DNA of 25,338 bases, from positions 1-25,338 of the forward strand of contig CAZCXW010000012.1 of NCBI GenBank assembly GCA_964502785.1. Direction: 5' to 3'. A program made the position numbers and the translations under genes. The notes under the pieces were generated by a model. That model was not told where the DNA came from. It did no database searches and saw only the letters and a program-made list of their open reading frames with translations. This DNA comes from JAGVYE01 sp964502785. Its GTDB lineage: Archaea; Nanobdellota; Nanobdellia; Woesearchaeales; GW2011-AR9. Positions 1-7,088 of this stretch are shown here, in pieces (within the stretch, counting starts at the first letter, position 1; each line of letters begins with the position of its first letter).

Positions 1-810
1 TGGGATCTTCCTCGTTGTTTACAATCTTTCAGTACAGCACTGTCTGTTTTACAAACTCCGGAAGCGTTGGAACGTGTAACGTATGAATTATGTGAGGATC
101 TTGCTAAAGAGGGGGTTACCTATGCTGAAATACGATACTGTCCAGAATTACATAGAAAAAAGGGTTTAAGAACAAAAGAAGTAGTGTCTCACGTTGGCAA
201 AGCTTTAAGATGGGCATCAAAAGATTTTGAAATTGATGCAAAGCAAATTATCACTTCTTTAAGAGATCTCGGACAAGCACATGCATTAGAGATGGCTACA
301 CTAGCTGCTGACAGTGAATCAGAAGGGGTGGTCGGTTTTGACATAGCAGGGAATGAGTATGATTTTCCTCCAGATTTATTCACTGAAGCGTTTCGCTATC
401 TCTGCCAGAGAGAGATACCATTCACAATCCATGCTGGCGAAGGAAAAACTCAACAAGCTCAAAAGAATATAAGAACAGCCATAGAATTAGGTGCACGGCG
501 AATAGGGCATGGAGTAGCAGCAAATCTTGATATAAAGCTTCTTGAATTGTTGGCTGAGAAGCAAATAGCCGTTGAGATCTGCCCTACCAGTAATATTCAT
601 ACGGGAAGTATTGAAGATTATGCTGATCATCCTGCAAGAAAATTCTACAATTTTGGCATCATCATCGTTCCTTGCGCAGATAATACTTTTCTTTCACAAA
701 CTACGACTTCAAAAGAATATGAATTTTTATGGACTAAATTAGGATTTAGCACGTCTGAACTTCAGCATATTGCCAGCAAATCTCTCACTTCTGGTTTTAC
801 CGTAAGATAA
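1..810 (+). CDS. Adenosine deaminase-like amidohydrolase, 5'-truncated by the window edge
   Basis: The reading frame is open from base 1 and belongs to the adenosine/AMP deaminase family, zinc enzymes that hydrolytically deaminate adenosine-type purines to inosine-type products in the cytoplasm. Visible family motifs, in order: EIRYCP, FDIAGNE, TIHAGE (zinc His and catalytic Glu), RIGHGV (catalytic His), CPTSN, and a metal-ligand Asp in CADNT. The N-terminal HxH zinc motif would lie upstream of the window. Oddity: the usual TDDP signature reads ADNT, so the zinc-binding Asp is kept (codon 679-681) but the next Asp, which contacts the purine in characterised adenosine deaminases, is Asn. The C-terminus is also short, ending soon after the final helix begins. 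An internal TTG at 67 is not a credible start because homologous sequence continues upstream of it. Family assignment is firm; the exact substrate is uncertain. Confidence 0.85.
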   Translation, partial: WDLPRCLQSFSTALSVLQTPEALERVTYELCEDLAKEGVTYAEIRYCPELHRKKGLRTKEVVSHVGKALRWASKDFEIDAKQIITSLRDLGQAHALEMATLAADSESEGVVGFDIAGNEYDFPPDLFTEAFRYLCQREIPFTIHAGEGKTQQAQKNIRTAIELGARRIGHGVAANLDIKLLELLAEKQIAVEICPTSNIHTGSIEDYADHPARKFYNFGIIIVPCADNTFLSQTTTSKEYEFLWTKLGFSTSELQHIASKSLTSGFTVR

Positions 811-813
811 TGT

Positions 814-823
814 TTTTATATAC
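814..823 (+). promoter_or_regulatory. TATA-like box for the zinc micro-protein / GH114 operon
   Basis: TTTTATATAC lies about 24 nt upstream of the ATG at 842, directly after the adenosine deaminase stop. The spacing fits a leaderless archaeal transcript and supports the short ORF at 842 as a real gene. Confidence 0.55.
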
Positions 824-841
824 TAAACGCTTTTGCTGTTT

Positions 842-958
842 ATGCCTTTCCTTTGTGAAATCTGCCGAAAAGAAATGGAATTGATCAAACAAAAATATCT
901 TTGTCCGAGTTGCGGTTTAATCAAGCCCTGCTGCGAGGGGGAGACCAGCCATGAATAA
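842..958 (+). CDS. Small zinc-finger micro-protein (38 aa)
   Basis: A 38-codon frame begins with ATG 842 and encodes MPFLCEICRKEMELI, then CPSCGL and IKPCCEGE. Two CxxC pairs (CEIC and CPSC) 15 residues apart, plus a CC pair, give the look of a single zinc ribbon. Small CPxCG-type zinc-finger proteins are known in archaea, mostly without assigned functions. Its start lies at leaderless distance from a TATA-like box at 814-823. Its last codons overlap the start of the lipoprotein gene at 951 by 8 nt in another frame, so the two are probably co-transcribed and translationally coupled. No specific function can be assigned. Confidence 0.7.
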   Translation: MPFLCEICRKEMELIKQKYLCPSCGLIKPCCEGETSHE

Positions 959-1874
959 ATTTTATTTTTTTCCTATAATTGTATTAATGGTTGCGATTGG
1001 ATGCACCGAAGAAATAAGACCTCCATTCCCCGGTACTGTGCAGACATTTAACCAAACTTTTAATGATAGCAATCAACTAAACAATAACAGCAGTCCACTG
1101 AAATATTTTCATTATCAGCTGCAAAAAGCGTCTTTTTCAGAACTGTTGAATCTCAAAGTTGATTACATTATCGTTGACATTGGTGATGCGCGATTATCAA
1201 AAGAACAGCTATCACAATTACATCAGCAGGGCAAGATTGTGCTTTCTTATCTTAGCATTGGCGAGGCAGAGGATTATCGTAATTATTGGCAAGATGATTG
1301 GCAGGTCGGGAATCCTTCATTTCTCGATGAAGAGAATCCTCTTTGGAAAGGGAATTATAAAGTAAAGTATTGGGACCAGCAATGGCAGGAAATTATTTTT
1401 AATAAAGTCAGCGAAATTATAAATGCTGAATACGATGGAGTTTATCTTGATATCGTTGATGCTTATGAATATTATGCTGACAAAGGAATTGAAGATGCTG
1501 ATCAACGGATGATTGATTTCGTTGGAAAAATAGGCTCTGCGGCAAAATCTTATAATCCTAAAGCCCTCATTATTCCGCAAAATGCCGTTGAGTTATATGA
1601 AAATCCACGTTACTCCCAATTTATTGATGGCTTTGGCAAAGAAGACATCTGGTTTGATGATGATAAAAAGCAAGATGCAATGGAAAGAGATTCGGGTTTG
1701 CAAATACTTGATCGTGCAGTAAAGGACAATAAAATTGTCCTAGCAATTGATTATCCTACAACGTTAAATGCCCGTTGCGAGTTTTATGATCTATGTTTTG
1801 AGCATGATTTTCATTGTACTATTTCCAATAGAGAACTAGATCTTCCACAACCAATTTTATGCGGTATTAGGTAG
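951..1874 (+). CDS. Lipoprotein, GH114 / TM1410-MJ1477-like putative glycoside hydrolase
   Basis: The 307-residue product starts with a hydrophobic signal peptide ending in a lipobox-like VAIGC (Cys18), so it is probably a membrane-anchored extracellular lipoprotein. The mature part resembles the TM1410/MJ1477 family, related to GH114 endo-alpha-1,4-polygalactosaminidases with a TIM-barrel fold. Recognisable segments are IVDIGDARLS, GKIVLSYLSIGEAEDYR, YDGVYLDIVDAYEYY and ALIIPQNAVEL; acidic residues in the second and third are candidate catalytic groups. A GAGGGGGAGA Shine-Dalgarno-like stretch precedes the ATG. It overlaps the preceding 38-aa zinc protein by 8 nt. The substrate is unknown; an amino-sugar polymer on cell surfaces would fit the family. 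Confidence 0.8.
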   Translation: MNKFYFFPIIVLMVAIGCTEEIRPPFPGTVQTFNQTFNDSNQLNNNSSPLKYFHYQLQKASFSELLNLKVDYIIVDIGDARLSKEQLSQLHQQGKIVLSYLSIGEAEDYRNYWQDDWQVGNPSFLDEENPLWKGNYKVKYWDQQWQEIIFNKVSEIINAEYDGVYLDIVDAYEYYADKGIEDADQRMIDFVGKIGSAAKSYNPKALIIPQNAVELYENPRYSQFIDGFGKEDIWFDDDKKQDAMERDSGLQILDRAVKDNKIVLAIDYPTTLNARCEFYDLCFEHDFHCTISNRELDLPQPILCGIR

Positions 1875-1878
1875 AAAA

Positions 1879-1890
1879 CATTAAAAATAA
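1879..1890 (+). promoter_or_regulatory. TATA-like box for gene at 1911
   Basis: An AT-rich CATTAAAAATAA lies about 27 nt upstream of ATG 1911. This supports leaderless initiation at that ATG rather than the adjacent TTG at 1908. Confidence 0.45.
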
Positions 1891-1910
1891 ACGCTTTCTA
1901 TCAGATTTTG

Positions 1911-2462
1911 ATGAACTTAAGTCCTCAAACAGAAAATCTTGTATCTAGAGTAGAAGCTATATATAAATTACATAAACCAGGGAAGTCTCTTCCTGATCAA
2001 TTTTCTGCAGTGTTAGATTATTCTTATCGTGAACGACCGAGAGGGCTAAGAAGCCATAAGATTGATGAAATTTTTCTTCTCTTTGATTCGGTTGATAATG
2101 CAGTAAGAGATTATGAAAGCGCAAGAACATACTATGAAGAGGAATTTTGTTTAACACCTGAGGAAGCATTGAAGAAAGTTAGAAACAAGCGCTGGTTAGA
2201 CGATGCTGGCGAAATTGTGAGCGCCTATACGGATTCCTTGCAGATTTTAGGTACTCTTCTTAGCCTGCCTCATGCAATGGTAAGAACCGGATATACTTTG
2301 TTTACTCCTTATTCCTTGCAAGCGAAAGAATTCAGCCGAAATCCTAATCACTTCCCTAAAACATTATTTGGTAAATTAAATTTTTCTCACCTGCGATGGG
2401 CAGTTAGTGATGTTGCAACTTATTGCGATGATCCCGGGTTTAAGAATTGGAGTTCAAAATGA
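1911..2462 (+). CDS. Hypothetical protein (183 aa)
   Basis: I do not recognise this protein. It has no signal peptide, membrane segment or cysteine cluster. The first half is rich in charged residues and probably helical, with an RERPRGLRSHK basic patch near residue 45 and an acidic stretch around EEEFCLTPEEALKKV. The second half is mixed and contains GTLLSLPHAMVRTGYTLFTP. The start is placed at ATG 1911 because a TATA-like box lies 27 nt upstream; a TTG one codon earlier is possible. It converges with the minus-strand Nudix gene, leaving about 75 nt between the stops. Confidence 0.65.
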   Translation: MNLSPQTENLVSRVEAIYKLHKPGKSLPDQFSAVLDYSYRERPRGLRSHKIDEIFLLFDSVDNAVRDYESARTYYEEEFCLTPEEALKKVRNKRWLDDAGEIVSAYTDSLQILGTLLSLPHAMVRTGYTLFTPYSLQAKEFSRNPNHFPKTLFGKLNFSHLRWAVSDVATYCDDPGFKNWSSK

Positions 2463-2536
2463 TTTCTTCTTATTTGCATTTCTCAGCTTTAAATTATCTT
2501 AAATCTAAACCTATTTGTCAGTTGATTATTGTTTTA

Positions 2537-3031
2537 TTATTTTAGTCTGACATTATATTTTTCTAAGAAAAAAGGAAATTGTGAATGCAGTGGACTAGGC
2601 AATTTATTGAAAAGAAACCATTTTACTTCTTCAAATTTATGGGGCTCGCCATTTTTTGCTTTAGTTTTATCAACAAGAACTTTAAAATCTAAAGTAATCC
2701 AATGTGTTTTCAGTCCCTGATGCACCCGATGCACGTCTCTATACCCTAAAAATTCGTAATCTACTATATCTGTCCCGTACTCTTCGGCAATTTCCCGTTT
2801 CAGTGTTTCTACAACGGAATCGGCAAATTCTAAACTGCCGCCTCCGCAATCCCACCGGTGGTGTTCATCGCGACAATTTTGAGACCGCTTATTCAGTAGA
2901 ACATGACCTTGTCCGTCATGGCACAAAAAAACAATACTGACACCGGGATAATCAATGCCTTTTTTCAGGTAAATACTACTTTTCGAGATTTTTATTTTTC
3001 GCTTCTGGAGCAAAAAATCTTTTGAACTCAT
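2537..3031 (-). CDS. Nudix hydrolase
   Basis: A Nudix-fold hydrolase of about 164 residues that should cleave a nucleoside diphosphate linked to another moiety. The Nudix box is recognisable as GGSLEFADSVV followed by REIAEEYG and matches Gx5Ex7REUxEExGU except that the first Glu is Asp. The REIAEE metal-binding core is intact. The substrate cannot be read from the sequence. The chosen start is ATG at 3031, with GGTGA about 7 nt upstream. A GTG at 3037 would overlap the AMP phosphorylase stop by 4 nt (GTGA) and add two residues. Either way it is the last gene of the Lrp-AMP phosphorylase-Nudix operon, suggesting a substrate tied to adenylate or ribose-phosphate metabolism (inference). Confidence 0.85.
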   Translation of the reverse strand: MSSKDFLLQKRKIKISKSSIYLKKGIDYPGVSIVFLCHDGQGHVLLNKRSQNCRDEHHRWDCGGGSLEFADSVVETLKREIAEEYGTDIVDYEFLGYRDVHRVHQGLKTHWITLDFKVLVDKTKAKNGEPHKFEEVKWFLFNKLPSPLHSQFPFFLEKYNVRLK

Positions 3032-3033
3032 GT

Positions 3034-4524
3034 TCACTTCACCACATACCCTTGATTCTCTTTTACTAATTCAAGCGCAAAATCTAATTTAAATTTGCTT
3101 TCCGCATAAATAGTATACAATGTTTCTCCTTTATGAACTAAATCATTAACCATTTTGTAGATGTAAAGTCCAGCCCCTTTATCCTTCGGCGCTCCTGCCA
3201 GCCGCGCTATTTTTGCAATAATTTCATTATCGATCGCTTTTATCTGGCCGTGATGTAAACTGCAAACCTGATGACAATGCGTTCCTAATGCCATTTTCTT
3301 CTGCTTGCCTTGAGCCGCAATAATCTGTTCCATTTTCCGCAGCGCTTTTCCGCTCGTTAAAATCTCTTCTGCAATTTTCTGTCCGTCGCGATAACTTCCC
3401 GCCATTTCTAAAAGAAGTCCGGCCATCTGCAATGCTTTCTCCCGCAAATCCTGCGGCGCATGGGGTTCATTGCGCAACACGGCCATCACATCACGCGCTT
3501 CTAACAAGGGCCCCACTCCTCTGCCAATGGGCTGAGAACCATCAGTAATAACTACTTGCACATTCATGCCTAATTTTCTACCGACCATCTGAAACATCCG
3601 CTTAAGATGGTGTGCTTCTTTTTTTGTCGTTGCTTTTGTATTTTTTCCCATGGGAATATCAATCAGAACATGATCCGCCGAAACTGAATATTTTTTTGCC
3701 ATCACTGATGCTAACAACTGCCCTTCCGCATCAATCGAAATAGGGTGTTCGATATCAATGATTTTGTCATCCGCCGGAGCAAGATTCATCGAACCACCAT
3801 GCACAATACATGCTCCTGTTTTTCTTACGACTTCTCTAATCTTCTGTTCGGATAACTCCACTTTTGCTAAACATTCCATGGTATCGGCTGTCCCCGCAGG
3901 GGAGGTAATCGCCCGAGAACTTGTTTTAGGAATTGTAAATCCCGCAGCGGCTACGATTGGAATCACTAACATAGTCGTACGATTTCCGGGCACGCCACCG
4001 ACACAATGCTTATCTAATGTGACTTTCCCAAATTTTAATCTTGTTCCAGTCTCTACCATCGCTCTCGTTAAATTTACGATTTCTTCATTGCTTAATCCAT
4101 GCGTAAACGTGCCGGCTACAAAGTACGTTTTCTCAATGTCAGTCAAACGGTCATTGGTAATGTCATCTGTAATATGATATAACTCTTCATATGTCAATTC
4201 TTTTCCATATAACTTATCACGGATGTGTTTTACGGACTCAGGCTTGCCGTTGGGAAAAACTTCTACCTCCGCTCCTCTGATTAAGCATTTTCCATCCAGC
4301 AGACAAAGCTTATCAAGAACTTCTTCCATAAGACCGATGTATCCTTCGGGAACTGCTTTTTTACTTTCGGAAATATCCATAATACAGGTTATTTTTTTGT
4401 TCTTATACTTCACCAAAACTCGATCTCCAGAATAAAGATCCATATCTGAAGCATCATGCTGATTAAGAACTACAAATAATGGGCCCCCGGTATTAATGTC
4501 CATATCTTTTACTTTAAATTTCAT
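3034..4524 (-). CDS. deoA: AMP phosphorylase (archaeal DeoA-type)
   Basis: The 496-residue protein matches the archaeal AMP phosphorylase family (about 500 aa), which converts AMP and phosphate to adenine and ribose-1,5-bisphosphate and can feed archaeal form III Rubisco. It has the extra N-terminal domain of the archaeal enzymes followed by a thymidine phosphorylase-like core. Diagnostic segments include DKHCVGGVPGNRTTM, KTSSRAITSPAGTADTME, GGSMNLAPADD and the C-terminal GAGLYIYKMVNDLVHKGETLYTIYAES. The ATG at 4524 follows GGAGAG at Shine-Dalgarno position and sits 37 nt after the Lrp-like regulator, so it is likely translated from a shared mRNA. The usual partner enzymes, ribose-1,5-bisphosphate isomerase and Rubisco, are not in this window. 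Confidence 0.93.
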   Translation of the reverse strand: MKFKVKDMDINTGGPLFVVLNQHDASDMDLYSGDRVLVKYKNKKITCIMDISESKKAVPEGYIGLMEEVLDKLCLLDGKCLIRGAEVEVFPNGKPESVKHIRDKLYGKELTYEELYHITDDITNDRLTDIEKTYFVAGTFTHGLSNEEIVNLTRAMVETGTRLKFGKVTLDKHCVGGVPGNRTTMLVIPIVAAAGFTIPKTSSRAITSPAGTADTMECLAKVELSEQKIREVVRKTGACIVHGGSMNLAPADDKIIDIEHPISIDAEGQLLASVMAKKYSVSADHVLIDIPMGKNTKATTKKEAHHLKRMFQMVGRKLGMNVQVVITDGSQPIGRGVGPLLEARDVMAVLRNEPHAPQDLREKALQMAGLLLEMAGSYRDGQKIAEEILTSGKALRKMEQIIAAQGKQKKMALGTHCHQVCSLHHGQIKAIDNEIIAKIARLAGAPKDKGAGLYIYKMVNDLVHKGETLYTIYAESKFKLDFALELVKENQGYVVK

Positions 4525-4561
4525 ACTCTCCTCTTTTTTTACTAAATGTCTTTTTTTAAGT

Positions 4562-5596
4562 TTATATACTTTGCTTTACTTCGCATAGCGCCTTAGGAAA
4601 TGGTTGAAATACATGTTCTTTATAGGTAACCCATGTTTCATAGGTGCGAATCACTGTATAAAATGTTTTTTTTATCTTCTTCACCAACATATGAAATTGC
4701 CGTTGATCCTCAACAACTATATACAACAAAAGATCCCAGCCGCCAAGCGTTTTTGCAGCGCGGATTATCGATGGATTTTCGCGGACAAATTCTTCAAACT
4801 TTTTCTCCATTTGACTGTTAAACACTTTCATTCCGACAATAAATGTGTACCATTGATAATCCAACAAAGAAAAATTAATCGCCAAGGTATGACGTTTAAT
4901 GACGCCGCTCTTCTCCATGTCTTTTAGCCGGTATCCAACCGCATCAGCGCTTAAGCCCGCTTTACTTCCAATTTCATACGTTGAAGCCCGTCCATTTTCT
5001 GTAAGGTAACTCAAAATGCGCAAATCTTTGGCATCAATCTTGTGATCTACTTTTCTCTCAGGAATAATCTGCAAAGAAGGATTTTCTGTTTTAAGAAGAG
5101 GGGGGATAGAGAAGGAGATAAATCGCTTGATGGTTTCTACTTTATCTTTTTCTAAAATGGTTGCGGAAAATTTTTCTGTAATTTCCAGCATGATTTTATC
5201 AAACTCAAGTAAATCTCTGGCCAGAAGCACAATCTCCAAATCCCAGCGGTCGCTGTATTCAATAATGTTCATGACATTAGGATGATATTTAAGATATGCA
5301 ATTAATTTTTCATGTTCTTCCGCTCTTTGTTCGTCTAACAATAAAAAAATATGAAATTTATGAAATCCTAACGTAGCATAATTTACATCTGGAAAGAAAT
5401 GAAGAATTACTCCTATTTTTCCTAACCTTTTAATTCGATAATTTACCGCATCCCGGGAAAGATACACATTTTTTGCAATTTGTGTTAACGACATTCTTCC
5501 ATTCTCGGAGAGAAGAGTCATTATTTTCCGATCGCGTTTATCAACTTTTACTTTTTTTACAAAAGAATCAGGGTCTATTCTGCCAAAAAGTTTCAT
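4562..5596 (-). CDS. Double-unit Lrp/AsnC-family transcriptional regulator
   Basis: The 344-residue protein contains two tandem Lrp/AsnC units instead of the usual single unit of about 150 aa. Unit 1 has an AsnC-type helix-turn-helix at residues 20-62 (DRKIMTLLSENGRMSLTQIA then LSRDAVNYRIKRL) followed by a RAM-like ligand/dimer domain. Unit 2 repeats this from about residue 189 (DAKDLRILSYLTENGRAST then LSADAVGYRLKDMEKSGVIKRH). Both recognition helices look intact. As first gene of the operon with AMP phosphorylase and Nudix, it may sense a nucleotide- or amino-acid-related effector (inference). CCGTA half-sites flank and overlap its own promoter, which suggests autoregulation. Confidence 0.9.
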   Translation of the reverse strand: MKLFGRIDPDSFVKKVKVDKRDRKIMTLLSENGRMSLTQIAKNVYLSRDAVNYRIKRLGKIGVILHFFPDVNYATLGFHKFHIFLLLDEQRAEEHEKLIAYLKYHPNVMNIIEYSDRWDLEIVLLARDLLEFDKIMLEITEKFSATILEKDKVETIKRFISFSIPPLLKTENPSLQIIPERKVDHKIDAKDLRILSYLTENGRASTYEIGSKAGLSADAVGYRLKDMEKSGVIKRHTLAINFSLLDYQWYTFIVGMKVFNSQMEKKFEEFVRENPSIIRAAKTLGGWDLLLYIVVEDQRQFHMLVKKIKKTFYTVIRTYETWVTYKEHVFQPFPKALCEVKQSI

Positions 5597-5607
5597 TTTT
5601 TAAGGTT

Positions 5608-5681
5608 ATGCCGTACTTATTTAATAAATTTACGGTAAAAACGCATTTTTAAATGAAATGTTTCTTGTATGTAATGCCGTA
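5608..5681. promoter_or_regulatory. Divergent promoter region with three CCGTA half-sites (candidate Lrp operator)
   Basis: Between the Lrp-like gene (start 5596, minus) and the gene at 5715 (plus), ATGCCGTA occurs at 5608-5615 and again at 5674-5681. The inverse TACGGT is at 5631-5636. The first and the inverse form a CCGTA-N15-TACGG inverted repeat that encloses the AT-rich TTATTTAATAAATT, which on the minus strand sits about 27-30 nt upstream of the regulator start and is a likely TATA box. An operator over the TATA box fits negative autoregulation. The rightward TATA-like sequence may be TTTTTAAATG at 5646-5655. Confidence 0.45.
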
Positions 5682-5714
5682 GAATAATTTTATCAAAATT
5701 GATGGAGGAAAAAA

Positions 5715-6122
5715 ATGTCAGAAAAAAAATCGAGTTCAGGTCCTTCTGCAACAGGACTATTTTTAGGAGTTGTATCGTTAGGTGCAGGCGCCTATCAGGG
5801 GTATTGTGATGCGCAAGGAATCCCGTTGCAGCCAGAAAATCTAGAATTGGCGCTTACCTACGGACCGGCTTTGGTGAGGGGAGCTCTCGGCGCAGTAAGA
5901 GGCGGTTCGCTAGGATTCGTGGGCGGCGGCGCGTTGGGCACGGCTGCCGGAGCAGAGATTTCAGACAAATTGTCTGGGGCTTTAGTAGGAGCAGGAACTG
6001 GCGCGACAGCAGGCGCGGTCATTGGCGCCGGCCTTGGCGGAACCTACGGAGCTGTTAAGGGTGGTATTCAAACCTTAATCGGATACGGCATTGGCTACGT
6101 TACAGGATATGTTTTAAAATAA
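5715..6122 (+). CDS. Small glycine-rich (glycine-zipper-like) membrane protein
   Basis: A 135-residue protein very rich in Gly and Ala. After a short polar N-terminus it has hydrophobic stretches at about residues 13-27 and 50-130 with repeated small-residue spacing (GGALGTAAGAE, GALVGAGTGATAGAVIGAGLGG), resembling glycine-zipper membrane segments. It ends with GIGYVTGYVLK. No enzymatic motif is present and I cannot name it. A GATGGAGG Shine-Dalgarno-like sequence lies about 7 nt upstream of ATG 5715. It is the first gene of a tight three-gene cluster with 22- and 1-nt gaps and is divergent from the Lrp-like regulator. Confidence 0.75.
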   Translation: MSEKKSSSGPSATGLFLGVVSLGAGAYQGYCDAQGIPLQPENLELALTYGPALVRGALGAVRGGSLGFVGGGALGTAAGAEISDKLSGALVGAGTGATAGAVIGAGLGGTYGAVKGGIQTLIGYGIGYVTGYVLK

Positions 6123-6144
6123 AAATTTAAGGAGGAATGAAACT

Positions 6145-6525
6145 ATGAACTTATTAGAAGACCAATACATGCGAGGATTAGTGGGAAAAGCAATTTCAGA
6201 AGGGCGTTATGTTATCTTCCACGGGATACGAAGTGAAAAGATTGATGAAAAATCTGATTTAGAAACCCCCTACATCATCGCCTGCACAGAAGAACAAGGA
6301 CTGGCCATTTTTAATGAAGACCGTTTCGAAGGACGTCTTTACGACGTAGAAGGAGCAGCTGATGTCACGGGGACTCTTTCAGGCATTGGCGTTGCTTTAA
6401 CTTTACCTTCAAGACGAGAAAAGTATTTTGCCGTTTCCGAAATTCCTTTTCAGTTCGAAGGGCAATGGGAAGGACGCAAGAGCAAAGGCAGATGGACTTT
6501 GGAGTTAGTTATGGGGGAGGATTAA
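6145..6525 (+). CDS. Hypothetical soluble protein (126 aa)
   Basis: Not recognised. A compact, probably cytoplasmic protein with alternating hydrophobic and charged segments and no transmembrane helix: RYVIFHGIRSEKIDEKSD, YIIACTEEQGLAIF, RLYDVEGAADVTGTLSGIGVAL and QWEGRKSKGRWTLELV. The pattern looks mostly beta-strand. A strong AAGGAGGA Shine-Dalgarno lies about 8 nt upstream of ATG 6145. It lies between two predicted membrane proteins in the same operon, so it may act with them at the membrane (inference). Confidence 0.7.
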   Translation: MNLLEDQYMRGLVGKAISEGRYVIFHGIRSEKIDEKSDLETPYIIACTEEQGLAIFNEDRFEGRLYDVEGAADVTGTLSGIGVALTLPSRREKYFAVSEIPFQFEGQWEGRKSKGRWTLELVMGED

Positions 6526-6526
6526 A

Positions 6527-6925
6527 ATGTATAACACCCATAGAAGTTACAGCGGCAAAGCGGGTTGTTTAATGCTCGCGGCCGGGTTTGTTTTCGTTAT
6601 CGGCGCTGGGAGTCATTTTTCACGTGACGAATATACTGTACGAGTTGTGGGCACGGAAAGAATCGCCTCCAGCGACGACGAAGGTCATGTCAGCAGCAAA
6701 TATGTTGTCCATGCGGAAGAGATAAAAACACGCGAACCGCGAAGCTTCGAAAATACCGATTCGCTTACAGAATGCTTGTTTAGCAAGTGTAAAGTAAACT
6801 CCTCTGATTTGCAAGCAGAACTTAAAGCGGCAGAAAAAGATGGAACGCCAGTGACTGTGAAAACCTACGGCTGGCGGGTGCCTTTTTTTTCATGGTATGA
6901 AAATATTATTGCGGTGAAAAAATAA
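6527..6925 (+). CDS. Hypothetical single-TM protein (132 aa)
   Basis: The ATG at 6527 starts one nucleotide after the preceding stop, and GGGGGAGG about 7 nt upstream serves as Shine-Dalgarno. One hydrophobic segment at residues 11-28 (AGCLMLAAGFVFVIGAG) is followed by a soluble, charged domain ending in VPFFSWYENIIAVKK, consistent with an N-terminal anchor and an exposed domain. Two Cys residues (ECLFSKCKV) could form a disulfide. No family recognised. It is the last gene of the three-gene cluster, and a foldable region follows its stop. Confidence 0.7.
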   Translation: MYNTHRSYSGKAGCLMLAAGFVFVIGAGSHFSRDEYTVRVVGTERIASSDDEGHVSSKYVVHAEEIKTREPRSFENTDSLTECLFSKCKVNSSDLQAELKAAEKDGTPVTVKTYGWRVPFFSWYENIIAVKK

Positions 6926-6926
6926 A

Positions 6927-6974
6927 GTCAAAGAAAACCGCCCATGCTCACTTCGTTCGGGGCAGTTTTTTGAC
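6927..6974 (+). terminator. Hairpin after the three-gene cluster
   Basis: GTCAAA at 6927-6932 pairs with TTTGAC at 6969-6974. AAAC (6935-6938) and GCCC (6940-6943) pair with GTTT and GGGC on the 3' arm, with one C-A mismatch and a 2-nt bulge. The 3' arm includes a T6 run. It starts 2 nt after the stop at 6925, so it is probably a terminator or 3'-end structure. Confidence 0.55.
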
Positions 6975-6976
6975 CA

Positions 6977-7040
6977 TGCTTTTTCCTAAGCTGGCACACT
7001 CGTCACCAGACCACCAGTAAATACACTGGTAGAAAAAGCA
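6977..7040 (+). other. Multi-branch inverted-repeat structure (candidate structured RNA or 3' UTR element)
   Basis: A perfect 9-bp outer stem joins TGCTTTTTC (6977-6985) and GAAAAAGCA (7032-7040). Inside is a perfect 6-bp hairpin, ACCAGT (7013-7018) with ACTGGT (7025-7030), and a weaker CTGG/CCAG pairing (6991-6994 / 7006-7009), giving a possible three-way junction. There is no ORF. It lies between the hairpin at 6927-6974 and the VWA gene's promoter. Function unknown. Confidence 0.4.
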
Positions 7041-7058
7041 GATTTTACTGCGAAATTC

Positions 7059-7066
7059 TTATAAAG
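7059..7066 (+). promoter_or_regulatory. TATA-like box for the VWA protein gene
   Basis: TTATAAAG is centred about 27 nt upstream of ATG 7089, which implies a leaderless transcript. The DNA between is almost pure A/T. Confidence 0.55.
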
Positions 7067-7088
7067 AAATTTTTATTTTTCTTTTTTT

